Assembly (NCBI RefSeq): GCF_000827125.1
Contig: NZ_CP010311.1
Span: 2,749,001 to 2,813,000, forward strand
Reading direction: 5' to 3'
Source: Geoalkalibacter subterraneus
GTDB taxonomy: Bacteria > Desulfobacterota > Desulfuromonadia > Desulfuromonadales > Geoalkalibacteraceae
Length of the DNA: 64,000 nt
The notes below the pieces were generated by a model, which did no database searches, was not told where the DNA came from, and worked only from the letters and a program-made list of their open reading frames with translations. Of the stretch, positions 56,831-64,000 are shown piece after piece. The translations under genes were made by a program, and so were the position numbers. How positions within the stretch are numbered: the stretch's first letter is position 1; each line of letters begins with the position of its first letter.

Positions 56831-57215
56831 CCCCGTCGAGAGAGGCCGCGACACTCTCCAACACGCCAGTGATATTCGACAGAACCTCATGATTCCAGAA
56901 CCGCAGCACCCGAATTCCCTGTTCATTGAGAAAACGGCTACGTTCCGCATCGGCGGCCCGCGCCTTTTCATCATCATGCTGCCCACCATCAACCTCCACC
57001 GCCAACCGCGCCTCGGCGCAATAAAAATCGAGCACATAACGATCCACCGGATGCTGCCGCCTGAACTTGCAGCCACCCAGTTGCCGCCCCCGCAGATGCC
57101 GCCACAGCAACCGCTCCGCATCAGTCAAATTGCGGCGCAGATCACGCGCCGCGTCCAGCAGGGGATCGGGGACAGGGGATGGCGACCAGGAATCTGGATG
57201 ACTTTTATCGGACAC
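56724..57215 (-). CDS. DUF559 (Vsr-like) endonuclease-domain protein
   Basis: The core is a typical DUF559 domain related to the very-short-patch repair fold: LRRNLTDAERLLWRHLRGRQL, KFRRQHPVDRYVLDFYC, and LAVEVDGGQHDDEKARAADAERSRFL in blocks. The last 30 residues (from GGASSRLPPPGLP) are coded by repeat copy B and the 5' end of the methyltransferase gene, so the stop at 56724 is probably not the ancestral one. I chose the GTG at about 57215 (GAGAGG seven bases upstream, 163 residues); a TTG at 57230 is also open. Confidence 0.85.
   Translation of the reverse strand: MSDKSHPDSWSPSPVPDPLLDAARDLRRNLTDAERLLWRHLRGRQLGGCKFRRQHPVDRYVLDFYCAEARLAVEVDGGQHDDEKARAADAERSRFLNEQGIRVLRFWNHEVLSNITGVLESVAASLDGGASSRLPPPGLPAGGRGISWAGGWRNPRRPAPRQP
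56780..56818. repeat. GC-rich palindromic repeat, copy B
   Basis: TCCCCTCCCCCCAGCGGGG is followed by AGGCCGGGAGGGGGGAG. It is almost the same as copy A at 8309. It lies at the junction of the DUF559 and TrmN6-like genes and is read in both frames. Confidence 0.75.
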
Positions 57216-57288
57216 AAAAAAACCTCTCAATCAATGGATGAGAGGATAATTTACCGTGCCGGCACCGCACGGGGCAAGCGTTGAAAAA

Positions 57289-57328
57289 CCACCCCCCTCC
57301 CAACCTCCCCCCGCTGGGAGGAGGAGCA
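57289..57328. repeat. GC-rich palindromic repeat, copy C (inverted)
   Basis: CCCCCTCCCAACCTCCCCCC is followed by GCTGGGAGGAGGA. Its reverse complement matches copies A and B. It lies in the gap between the DUF559 gene and the beta-barrel gene, next to copy D. Confidence 0.65.
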
Positions 57329-57333
57329 AGAAC

Positions 57334-57372
57334 AACCTCCCTCTCCCAGCGGGAGAGGGCTGGGGTGAGGGA
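57334..57372. repeat. GC-rich palindromic repeat, copy D
   Basis: CCTCCCTCTCCCAGCGGGAG is followed by AGGGCTGGGGTGAGGGA. It is the CCCTCTCCC-AGC-GGGAGAGGG variant of the same hairpin plan and ends just 15 bases from the stop of the beta-barrel gene. Copies C and D together could work as a transcription barrier between convergent or tandem units. Confidence 0.65.
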
Positions 57373-57386
57373 GGCGAGGGAGCGCC

Positions 57387-59630
57387 TTAAAAAACCTTCC
57401 GCGCCTTCACCTCCCAGCGATGCTCAACCCGCTCAGGGTCGGTCTCCCCTTCATCGCGCGTTCCGTACGCATAATCCACCGAGATCTGAAGTTTCTCCCA
57501 GTTGATCCCCGCCGTCAGATAGCCGGTGTAGGTGGTGGTGTCTTCCGGCTCGAGGTAGCGGTAGCGCAGGCGCACGCCGAGCAGGGTGCGGACGGTGGGG
57601 TAGATCTCACCGATCAAAGTCAGAGTGCGGGCGGAGCGGGTTTCGGATTGGGGGGATTCCACACGCTCATAGAGAAACTCCTGTCCCAGCAGAGCCAGAT
57701 TGCGGCCGATTCCACCGCGGCGCAAATAATAGCGCAGGCGCTGCTCTATCAGGTACTGGTGGGAGTCGCCATTGTTGAAGCTGCGCCAGTCATGATCAAC
57801 GCGCAGACTGGCCTCCATGGCCCGCACCGGATAGGCCATCAGGTAAAAGCGGTTTTCCATGGTATAATCGGCTTCGCCGGAAGTACTTCCTCCTTCAACC
57901 GAACTTGCCCCGAGACCGCCTGAAGAGACCCGATGGTTCCCAATAATCAAACGGTTTTGCAAAGTGGCATAGAAACGGCGGCTATCATAACGCAATCGAT
58001 GACTGGCGATAAAGACATCTTCTTCACCTTCTTCATCGTTGAGATAATCATAGGTGAACTCCAACCGGCTCGCGAGCCGGGAACTTCCGCGATATTCTCC
58101 AAACCAGGTGGTGGTCGAACGCAGCACGCTACCGTCGCGCTGCTCAACTTCACCTCCGGAGAACATCAACCCCAGGTCACTCTTAGGGTTAATATAGTTC
58201 CCGACACGCCGATCAAGAGTACCGCTGCCATAAAGAAATTCCTGTGTAAAACCAGTGCGATAGTTGGGGCTTAGATCAGTTTCAATACGCCCGACAAGGG
58301 TCTGCTCCCAAAATCCGACAGTTTCGTCCCTATCATCATTCTCCTCAGCACCCTCGCCACTGAAATAAGATAGGGAATAGGCGCCAAAAAGGTCATATTG
58401 GGGTCGAAAAAGTCGGTTGGTCGCAGTCTCAACCAGGGCGCGGGCAGAAAGTCCTTCGCCATCACCTCCACTTTTATGCTCAACATCGAACTGGCCAGCC
58501 AATGTCCAGGGTTGGCGCTGGCGCAATTCAAGGCGGTTACTGAGAAACACAACCTCTTGATTGGCCTTCCGGTCCTCGGCAAACACGAGAGAATCTTCGA
58601 ATTCGGCAATAAATCGCGTTCGCAAGCTGGTTTCAGGATCAAACTGCTTGCTGATGTAGACCGGAAATTCCAGCGCCCTTTCCCGTCTTGTCCCGTCAAA
58701 CTCCCGGCGATAGTTGGAGAAGTTTGCCGCCTGCCATCCGCGTCGTTGTGCGACTGTAAACAGATTGATGTCATAGCGCCGTTCTATATTGTCACCGCGG
58801 GAGAGTTCGTTCGTGGTGGTATAACTGGCATCCGCACTCACTTCAATCCAGTTGGTCAACCGCACCCAGCGCCGCTGCAGCGTATGATCGATGGTGCCCA
58901 GGATATAAGCCTTTTCAACATAATCCTCTTCAGGGTTGATGTAGTCCTTGTGGTCATAAACCCGGTAATGAAACCAGTTGTCCTTCTTGTTCAAAGACAC
59001 AAAGGCCAGATTACGGTCGCGATAATGCTGGGGAGTCGTTGACTTGAGATCCCGAACATCATGCTGGCGGTAATCTATCAGCAATCGCGGCGCATGCGCC
59101 AGGACATCCCGGTAGACACCCTCGTAATCTCCGCTGGCCGCCCCAACCATAAGAGTAAAGCCCGAAACACTCTGACGCCCATTCTGTAAACCAATCACGG
59201 TCTCCGGCGCAGGCATACTGTCCCCGGGAAGGCGCTCAAAAAGGCCTGTCGCCGACACCGAGGAGAAAGTCGAGGAATTCAGATCACGCGAGTACAGCCG
59301 CAGGTTTAACGGCAATCCGCCTGGCGCAATGACCACATCGCCCTGATAGAGCACCTTCCCGGTGCTCACATCGGTACTCTGCCCATCGATAGCGCCATCA
59401 AGAGCCAACCATTCGTACCCCAAGCTTAAATCATAGCTCCCGACGCGCCCACCAACGATCCCGCCGCCGGTATGATAAACCAGAGAATATTTCTGCGTGA
59501 ACCAGTTCGCGTCATGGACCTCTTCGCTGGATTCGTCAACAGTATGTTCGCCGTAGCGCCACTCGAACGCACCATCTATGGTGCCACGCGCACAATGGGC
59601 CACGGCTGGCAACTGACCGCAACAAACCAT
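57387..59630 (-). pseudogene. Large outer-membrane beta-barrel (porin-like), 5' end cut by an IS200-type element
   Basis: About 740 residues of alternating aromatic/polar strands separated by acidic turns, and a C-terminal Phe (VKARKVF), are typical of a big outer-membrane barrel. It is part of a locus with multihaem cytochromes and an NHL lipoprotein, so a role as the channel of a porin-cytochrome electron conduit is an inference. The N-terminus LLTMVCCGQLPAVAHCARG looks like the tail of a signal peptide whose basic n-region is missing. The right end of the IS element begins directly upstream. The first ATG is at 59630; the frame stays open into the IS to a TTG at 59744. Export is doubtful in this state. 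Confidence 0.75.
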
Positions 59631-59675
59631 AGTCAGTAAAGAATCCACGCCCACAGGACGTGGCTTTGTAGTTCG

Positions 59676-59712
59676 CCCCCCATAGGGGGGCTGGCCCTGC
59701 CCCCAAGGGGGC
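59676..59712. repeat. GC-rich hairpin inside the IS right end
   Basis: CCCCCCATAGGGGGG is followed by CTGGCCCTGCCCCCAAGGGGGCGGG: two short C-tract/G-tract hairpins in tandem between the tnpA stop and the right-end hairpin. They resemble copies A-D in composition but have different loops, so they may be a separate, IS-owned structure. Confidence 0.5.
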
Positions 59713-59740
59713 GGGCTGGAGTTGTGCCGCGGTCCTGTCC

Positions 59741-60178
59741 TCAATCTCCCAACTGAAGTTGCTCCATTTGCCGCTCTTGCTTGTCCTGATAGCGGACATA
59801 CTTGCGTATCATGTCCGCATCCATGCCGACGGTATCAACGCAATAGCCCTTGGCCCAAAAGTGGTTGCCCCAATAGGGTTTCTTCCGCAAATGCCGAAAC
59901 TGCTGAAACAGTTTCATCGACGTCTGCCCTTTTAACCGCCCCAGAAAGTTCGAGATCGACACCTTGGGCGGGATCATCACAACCAGATGGACATGATCGG
60001 GCTGAACATTCAACTCCACGACTTCACAACCGGAATAGCCACATATCGCATGAATACCTGATTCAACGGCCTCTTTCACTTTTCCCTGCAAAATCCGAAA
60101 CCGGTACTTTGGGACCCAAACGATGTGATACTGGCAGTGCCATATCGAGTGTGATAACTTACGAAATCGGCTGCTCAC
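59741..60178 (-). CDS. tnpA: IS200-type Y1 transposase
   Basis: TnpA is a single-strand transposase of the HUH class. The 145-residue protein has the family opening SSRFRKLSHSIWHCQYHIVW, the metal-binding HUH motif in PDHVHLVVMIPP, and the C-terminal helix with the catalytic Tyr (near MIRKYVRYQ). I chose the GTG at 60178 with AAAGGAG eight bases upstream; the frame is open to 60280 through the left end. No tnpB is present. Its stop codon overlaps a TTG that is in frame with the truncated beta-barrel gene. Confidence 0.93.
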   Translation of the reverse strand: MSSRFRKLSHSIWHCQYHIVWVPKYRFRILQGKVKEAVESGIHAICGYSGCEVVELNVQPDHVHLVVMIPPKVSISNFLGRLKGQTSMKLFQQFRHLRKKPYWGNHFWAKGYCVDTVGMDADMIRKYVRYQDKQERQMEQLQLGD

Positions 60179-60315
60179 TGTTTTCTCCTTTCTTTTCGAT
60201 GTTGCGGCACAACTCGAAAGAAAGAATAACAGTGAGCGGCTTTCAGCCATACCCATTCGGGACCGGCGTAGCCAGTCCACATCACCACACCCACAGGGTG
60301 TGGGTTTCTACTTCA

Positions 60316-60486
60316 AACTAAAATGGCAAACCACCTTAGACGCATCCCAGCTCAACACTCCGAGTATTTGGCCAATGAAAAATTATCAACTAAATAACTG
60401 CAATAGCCATTCCAGATTTATTTAATTTGCTATGGCAAATATCGCTCAGTCTCAGCTAGCTATAGATAGCGACACGCCATCTATAG
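60316..60486. other. AT-rich non-coding segment
   Basis: Between the IS left end and the cytochrome terminator there is no ORF worth calling. It is clearly richer in A and T than most of the window. It would have held the original promoter and start of the beta-barrel gene, but no convincing promoter is seen. A small CTATAGATAG / CTATAG inverted repeat lies near its end. Confidence 0.6.
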
Positions 60487-60515
60487 AAAAAGGCGGAGAC
60501 ACCTCTCCGCCTTTT
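60487..60515 (-). terminator. Terminator of the tetrahaem cytochrome gene
   Basis: On the minus strand AAAAGGCGGAG pairs with CTCCGCCTTTT across a six-base loop, with a T-run after it. It lies 31 bases past the stop and separates the cytochrome unit from the beta-barrel gene, which must have had its own promoter. Confidence 0.9.
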
Positions 60516-60545
60516 CAGGGCAAACATATCAAAGCAGGATGTGAT

Positions 60546-61223
60546 TCATTTTATATGGCAGGTTAGACAGAGGGCCGACCTAGTATTGGCAACGCGCAGG
60601 AAAGGAGCCGTACCAGCAGCAGCATCCCCCGGATCATGCACATTATGGCAGGACGCGCACCAGACTTCATTGGTGCCCCGCAAAAGCGCTTGAACACCTG
60701 CATCAGCTGTAGCGACAAGCCCATTCTGGGCATCCGCAGTGCTGTCGTATGTAAAACCAACGGGATGATCGTTGGTAAAATCAGTACCCAGCAGCGAAGG
60801 AGATGCTCCCGGAATAGTCAATGATCTAGTATTGGCAGCATCTGCGGTTAAAACGCCGGATGGCGCGGCATTCAGATTAACCAAGGAATCGGTCATGTCA
60901 CCATCATGACAAGACATGCACAGGGGAACATCACCCGATGTATAATCAGGGGTAAAATCAAAGGTACTGGAAGTGTATTTAGTCGCGGCACTTAAAACAT
61001 CACTATTTCGGTTCCAAAGTGGTGCGGTAGTTAATGCATAGTGAGGCGTGTGACAAAAGACACACAATCGATCCGTGTCGGTGGAACCATATTGGGTCCC
61101 ACCTGTTGCTGACGCGAAAGTACTGCTCCCCGATAAATCATGGGCCGAATTAACAATTGAAGCGGCATAGACCCCGCTCACCGAGAGCCCTAAAATTACG
61201 AGCAAAAAAATTAACTTCTTCAT
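60546..61223 (-). CDS. Exported tetrahaem c-type cytochrome
   Basis: The 225-residue protein has a Sec signal peptide (MKKLIFLLVILGLSVSGVYA, cut before AS). Four CxxCH haem sites follow: CVFCH, CMSCH, CASCH and CLTCH. The wide spacing and the TPHY and NVHDP-type surroundings suggest the doubled-CxxCH family of periplasmic or outer-surface cytochromes. It lies downstream of the NHL lipoprotein. Its DNA is clearly more AT-rich than the core genes. The likely role is electron transfer across the envelope. Confidence 0.88.
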   Translation of the reverse strand: MKKLIFLLVILGLSVSGVYAASIVNSAHDLSGSSTFASATGGTQYGSTDTDRLCVFCHTPHYALTTAPLWNRNSDVLSAATKYTSSTFDFTPDYTSGDVPLCMSCHDGDMTDSLVNLNAAPSGVLTADAANTRSLTIPGASPSLLGTDFTNDHPVGFTYDSTADAQNGLVATADAGVQALLRGTNEVWCASCHNVHDPGDAAAGTAPFLRVANTRSALCLTCHIK

Positions 61224-61440
61224 ACCTTGCCTCCATTTCTAATGTTATCGTTCCACTTCTGAAACTATCTGAGCCCTGCACCCTCGCTCCCCTAATGGGC
61301 CATCCTTAATCTTGTTACAATCCGAACGCAATAAATGCACCAACAAACAGCCTCCTTTCTCTGGGACTCAACATCTGCATTGGCGGTCAAGTTCCGCTAA
61401 AAAACGATCTCTGCTCCGTGATTTACCTGAACGGCGCCGT

Positions 61441-62517
61441 TCAGAAACCCTCCGGATTGCGATAAGCCTCTAAATCTTCATCTGTTATCGGGTTCCTGCT
61501 TAAATACTCCTCGTTAAGATACTGCCAGACGGAAAACCTCTTATTCAATAAATCAGCGATAAAGATTCTATCCCTCTTGTCAATAAAGATTGAGGTCGGC
61601 AGACCAAAACCCAAGGCATCGTGAGTTGGTTCACCAAACCCCGTGTACAGCAAAAGAACACCGTCTGTGGAATAAGTCAAAATGCCGGCTTTTCGCGAAT
61701 CGATAATATGCAAATGTCCTTCGCTGTCTATTGCGATATCTTTTGGCATTTCAAAGCCACCGATATTGTCCATTCGCTCGCCGAAAGATCTTAAAAATCC
61801 GCCATTGCTATCGAATACAGAGATTCTCGCATTGAGATTTTCTGCAACGTAAATATTCCCGTCATCATCTACTGCTAAACCTGTTGGCTTCCACAGTTGC
61901 CCGTCACCAACGCCGGGAGAACCAAAAGAACTCAAATGATTCCCCCTCAGATCAAAAACTTCGACAGTACATTTCTTTATATCTGTGACATATATTTTCC
62001 CGCGATTTTCATCCAGGGCGATCTTGCTTGGCTTTTCGAATACTTTGCTGCCAAAGTTAAAAAGAGGCTTATGATCCGGTGAGTAAACAAGAACATTTTT
62101 AGTCTCAGCAACAATCACATAAATATTCCCACCGCTATCAACTGTTATTCCCATCGGCGCACCAGCAGTTGAAACTCCCAGTCTGAAGATCCGCCCTTTG
62201 CCAAAATCGACGACATGGACTTGTTTTTTCCCAGAGTCAGAGACATACACCTTATCCTGGGAATCAGAGGCAATTCCAAAGGGGAAATCAAAAGCCAGCC
62301 CCTGCTCGCCACCGACCATTGAAGCAATCAGCTTATCTCGGTCAGTTTTATGCAAGTCCCTTTCGGAATAATAAGTACCGATGTACTCCATTTTCGGCGT
62401 CTGTGGCGGAGGAGGCCAAAGTACGCGTAAATCTCGATTCTTGGCTGAACAGCCCGTAAAAATTATGGCACACAAGCACAACAAGCCTATCCGGACAAAA
62501 CAATTGTGATTTGACAT
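61441..62517 (-). CDS. NHL-repeat lipoprotein
   Basis: The N-terminus has a lipoprotein signal with the lipobox FTGC (lipidated Cys at about residue 23). The rest is a six-bladed NHL beta-propeller, with repeats such as FPFGIASDSQDKVYVSD, PMGITVDSGGNIYV and KPTGLAVDDDGNIYVAE. NHL proteins of this kind are often encoded beside multihaem cytochromes and porins in Geobacter-type bacteria and may scaffold the conduit. A 60-base sample of the gene (61981-62040) is 43 percent GC by count, much lower than the core genes. The stop is 217 bases before the tetrahaem gene. Confidence 0.88.
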   Translation of the reverse strand: MSNHNCFVRIGLLCLCAIIFTGCSAKNRDLRVLWPPPPQTPKMEYIGTYYSERDLHKTDRDKLIASMVGGEQGLAFDFPFGIASDSQDKVYVSDSGKKQVHVVDFGKGRIFRLGVSTAGAPMGITVDSGGNIYVIVAETKNVLVYSPDHKPLFNFGSKVFEKPSKIALDENRGKIYVTDIKKCTVEVFDLRGNHLSSFGSPGVGDGQLWKPTGLAVDDDGNIYVAENLNARISVFDSNGGFLRSFGERMDNIGGFEMPKDIAIDSEGHLHIIDSRKAGILTYSTDGVLLLYTGFGEPTHDALGFGLPTSIFIDKRDRIFIADLLNKRFSVWQYLNEEYLSRNPITDEDLEAYRNPEGF

Positions 62518-62536
62518 GGATCATCCTCTCGCAAAA

Positions 62537-63067
62537 TCACTTTGGGTGACATTCTCGGCACAATGCAAAACTACTCTTAACCTCCCGCACAAACAAATAC
62601 TGCGCCTCCCCCCCATGAGGATCATGACAGCTCACGCAGGAAAATGTCTTACGCTCATCCAGCGGGTTGCGGGGCCCCTCAAGCGGATGGGCCTTGCCGC
62701 CGACTCCGCGCACCACATGGGTGCCCTGATCCAAACCCTCATGGCAGGCCAGGCACACCGCATTGGGCTTGCCGTGCAGAAAACTGGGATGGCCTGAGGC
62801 GTGGGGATCGTGGCAAACCGTACACAACCCCGCTCCCACCGGTCCGTGGGCGAAGTAGCGCGACTTGAAATCTTCCATTTTGTTCACGTGGCAGCCATTG
62901 CACAGCTCGGCCTCTTCGGATTTAAGACGGTACTTGTTGGGCACACTGTCCGGGTCGTGACAGGTGCTGCAGGCCCAGACAGCGGCCGGGCCATGCACTG
63001 AGTCCTTATCCAGCATGCGCTTATGGCAGGTGCCGCAGGCATTTTCCTCCTGCGTGATCAACGTCAA
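62537..63067 (-). CDS. Heptahaem c-type cytochrome lacking a signal peptide (probably 5'-truncated)
   Basis: Seven CxxCH motifs are packed into 176 residues: CGTCH, CSTCH, CNGCH, CTVCH, CLACH, CVSCH and CRECH, with CHDPH pairs typical of doubled-CxxCH cytochromes. The ORF opens with a TTG (MTLITQEENACGTCH) directly after a TAG stop and has no signal peptide. The sequence just upstream looks like the end of an IS21-type element. Haem attachment needs export, so this product is unlikely to be functional. The gene is GC-rich, unlike its downstream neighbours, and ends 19 bases before the NHL lipoprotein gene. Confidence 0.8.
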   Translation of the reverse strand: MTLITQEENACGTCHKRMLDKDSVHGPAAVWACSTCHDPDSVPNKYRLKSEEAELCNGCHVNKMEDFKSRYFAHGPVGAGLCTVCHDPHASGHPSFLHGKPNAVCLACHEGLDQGTHVVRGVGGKAHPLEGPRNPLDERKTFSCVSCHDPHGGEAQYLFVREVKSSFALCRECHPK

Positions 63068-63166
63068 CTATTTTTCCGGGTCAGCGACAATTAAAATTCC
63101 CGTTTCGTGAGAGCTGTTGACGACGGTGGCTGTTGGGACTTTTTGCCGCCGCCGCTTGCGGCTCTG

Positions 63167-63412
63167 CTAGATGTTTTGCTGCTGAAGCTCTCTGGCCTTT
63201 TTCTGGCTGTACCCGATGTCCGCTCTGGATACGTCATACAGGTAGACCGGGTGGTCGAAGCCCGACTTGATGAGCAACCCACCGTTACAGTCGGTGATCG
63301 CAGTGACGCAACCACTGCCGCAACGCAGAAACCGTGTCGTGTTCTCAGGTGTGAACTCCACCTCAAGCGTCTCCAGGCGGCCTTTCTGGGGGTTGTAGGC
63401 TAAGCATTTCAT
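63167..63412 (-). CDS. Small unknown ORF carried downstream of istB
   Basis: The 81-residue protein begins MKCLAYNPQKGRLETLEVEF and has a compact mixed alpha/beta look with two cysteines (RCGSGCVTAITDC region holds three in all). AGGAG lies eight bases before the ATG, and the start is 11 bases past the istB stop, so it is likely expressed with istB. I do not recognise it. It may be a passenger or accessory protein of the element. Confidence 0.6.
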   Translation of the reverse strand: MKCLAYNPQKGRLETLEVEFTPENTTRFLRCGSGCVTAITDCNGGLLIKSGFDHPVYLYDVSRADIGYSQKKARELQQQNI

Positions 63413-63423
63413 GGGGTTTGCTC

Positions 63424-64000
63424 CTAAAGGGTCTCTTGGTGTGGCTCAGTCAGGGCCTGCGCCTTTTGTGATTGCTCCAAACGGTAGCTGGGCATATTGA
63501 GCTCCAGAATCACGCTGTGGTGAACGAGTCGGTCAATGGCCGCCGCTGTGGTCATGGGATCCTTGAAGATCTGCTCCCATTTTGAGAAGGGCAGATTGCT
63601 GGTGAGCATGATGCTGCTACGCTCATAGCGATCCGCCAGCAGGGTGAAGAGGACCTCCATCTCCTCGCGGCTTTGCTGCACGTACCCGATGTCGTCGATG
63701 ATCAGCGCCTCGTATTTTGCGTAGCGCTTGAGCACGCGGGCCAGCGTCAGATCCCTCTTGGCGATCAGAAGCTCCTGCACCAGCAGGTTACAGGGCATAA
63801 AGCGTATCTGCCGGCCCTGATAAATGAGCTCCTGGGCCACCGCGCACAGCAGATGGGTCTTGCCGCTGCCGGGATTGCCGAAGGCCAGGACGTTTTCCTT
63901 ATGATCGAGAAACGTCGCCTTGAGCAGCTGGGTCAGCTGTGTATCGACCTTACGAGGCAATCGCTTGCGGTCAAACGCCTTGAGGTTTTTCTCCAGCGGC
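63424..64000 (-). CDS. istB: IS21-family helper ATPase IstB (5' end outside window)
   Basis: IstB is the AAA+ ATPase that helps the IstA transposase choose and capture targets. Visible motifs are Walker A (FGNPGSGKTHLLCA), Walker B (ALIIDDIGYVQQSREEMEVLFTLL in blocks) and the sensor region IMLTSNLPFSKWEQIF. The frame is open to the window edge, so about 190 residues are seen of roughly 250. The apparent TTG start at 63960 is internal. Confidence 0.92.
   Translation of the reverse strand, partial: PLEKNLKAFDRKRLPRKVDTQLTQLLKATFLDHKENVLAFGNPGSGKTHLLCAVAQELIYQGRQIRFMPCNLLVQELLIAKRDLTLARVLKRYAKYEALIIDDIGYVQQSREEMEVLFTLLADRYERSSIMLTSNLPFSKWEQIFKDPMTTAAAIDRLVHHSVILELNMPSYRLEQSQKAQALTEPHQETL

Larger units (their letters stand above)
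59637..60315 (-). mobile_element. IS200/IS605-family insertion sequence (tnpA only)
   Basis: A single Y1 transposase gene is flanked by similar subterminal hairpins. At the left end (60285-60303) CCACACCC-ACA-GGGTGTGG is an eight-base perfect stem. At the right end (59645-59663) CCACGCCC-ACA-GGACGTGG has the same loop and one mismatch. There are no terminal inverted repeats and no target duplication to see, as expected for this family. The exact ends are estimates. It sits in the start of the beta-barrel gene. Confidence 0.85.
63064..64000 (-). mobile_element. IS21-family element, istB end (continues beyond window)
   Basis: The istB gene at the right edge is followed by a small extra ORF and then about 100 bases of non-coding end sequence (TCAACTATTTTTCCGGGTCAG, with AATTAAAATTCCCG after it), which suggests the terminal repeat region of an IS21-type element. 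istA would lie upstream, outside the window. The boundary at about 63064 is inferred from where the cytochrome reading frame stops being cytochrome-like. Confidence 0.7.

Noticed and set aside
56831-57121. N-terminal extension of the TrmN6-like protein across the DUF559 gene
   Set aside because: The extra residues are the out-of-frame reading of a good DUF559 domain on the same strand and resemble no methyltransferase N-terminus.
57241-57386. CRISPR-like array from the clustered GC-rich repeats
   Set aside because: The copies differ in length and orientation, have no regular spacing or unique spacers, and no cas gene is near.

Overview
The window looks like chromosomal DNA of a high-GC Desulfuromonadales/Geobacter-type deltaproteobacterium. 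The evidence is: a complete selenocysteine module (SelA, SelB and a SelD that is itself a selenoprotein) next to a Sec-containing formate dehydrogenase; a strong sigma-54 promoter; a large CheR/PAS hybrid kinase; multihaem c-type cytochromes beside an NHL-repeat lipoprotein and an outer-membrane beta-barrel; a meso-DAP type MurE; and a dcw cluster with housekeeping gene order. Genus cannot be fixed from the sequence alone. I found no rRNA, tRNA (including selC) or CRISPR array.

Layout. (1) 1-3646: 3' part of a CheR-PAS-histidine kinase-receiver hybrid. (2) 3760-17303, plus strand: selA-selB-selD, the sigma-54 promoted fdhG-fdhH-nrfD-like formate dehydrogenase operon, a Kef-like antiporter with an EIIA tail, and an FdhD-MobA fusion. 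Together these make selenocysteine, build the molybdopterin-dinucleotide/sulfurated cofactor and use it in a Tat-exported, quinone-linked formate dehydrogenase. Two UGA codons (7269 and 9128) must be read as Sec, each followed by a plausible bSECIS hairpin. (3) 17304-24059: a YyaL-type thioredoxin-domain protein with an internal deletion, a MoxR ATPase/VWA operon with a small unknown partner, a mini TatA-like protein, thiol peroxidase and a radical SAM protein. (4) 24304-41704, minus strand: the dcw operon mraZ-rsmH-ftsL-ftsI-murE-murF-mraY-murD-ftsW-murG-murC-ddl-ftsQ-ftsA-ftsZ, with a near-consensus promoter, a palindrome at its start point and a terminator, but without murB. (5) 41832-56060: a CorC/CNNM transporter, ligA-acyP, a receiver protein, rsmI, nadE, yraN, rnhB, the ffh-rpsP-khpA-rimM-trmD-SPOUT-rplS operon, a DUF3343 protein and a dciA operon.

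(6) 56033-64000 is an accessory, mobile-element-rich end. GC-rich palindromic repeats have been absorbed into the ends of a DUF559 gene and a TrmN6-like methyltransferase gene. A porin-cytochrome-like locus (heptahaem cytochrome, NHL lipoprotein, tetrahaem cytochrome, large beta-barrel) has been hit twice: an IS200/IS605-type element removed the start of the beta-barrel gene, and an IS21-type element abuts a heptahaem cytochrome that has no signal peptide. The lipoprotein and tetrahaem genes are clearly more AT-rich than the rest.

Starts were re-chosen for many genes (selB, fdh gamma, ftsZ, ftsA, ftsW, murE, ftsI, ftsL, rsmH, nadE, rnhB, khpA, DUF3343, tnpA) from Shine-Dalgarno position and family length. 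All domain calls are by eye; no database search was possible.
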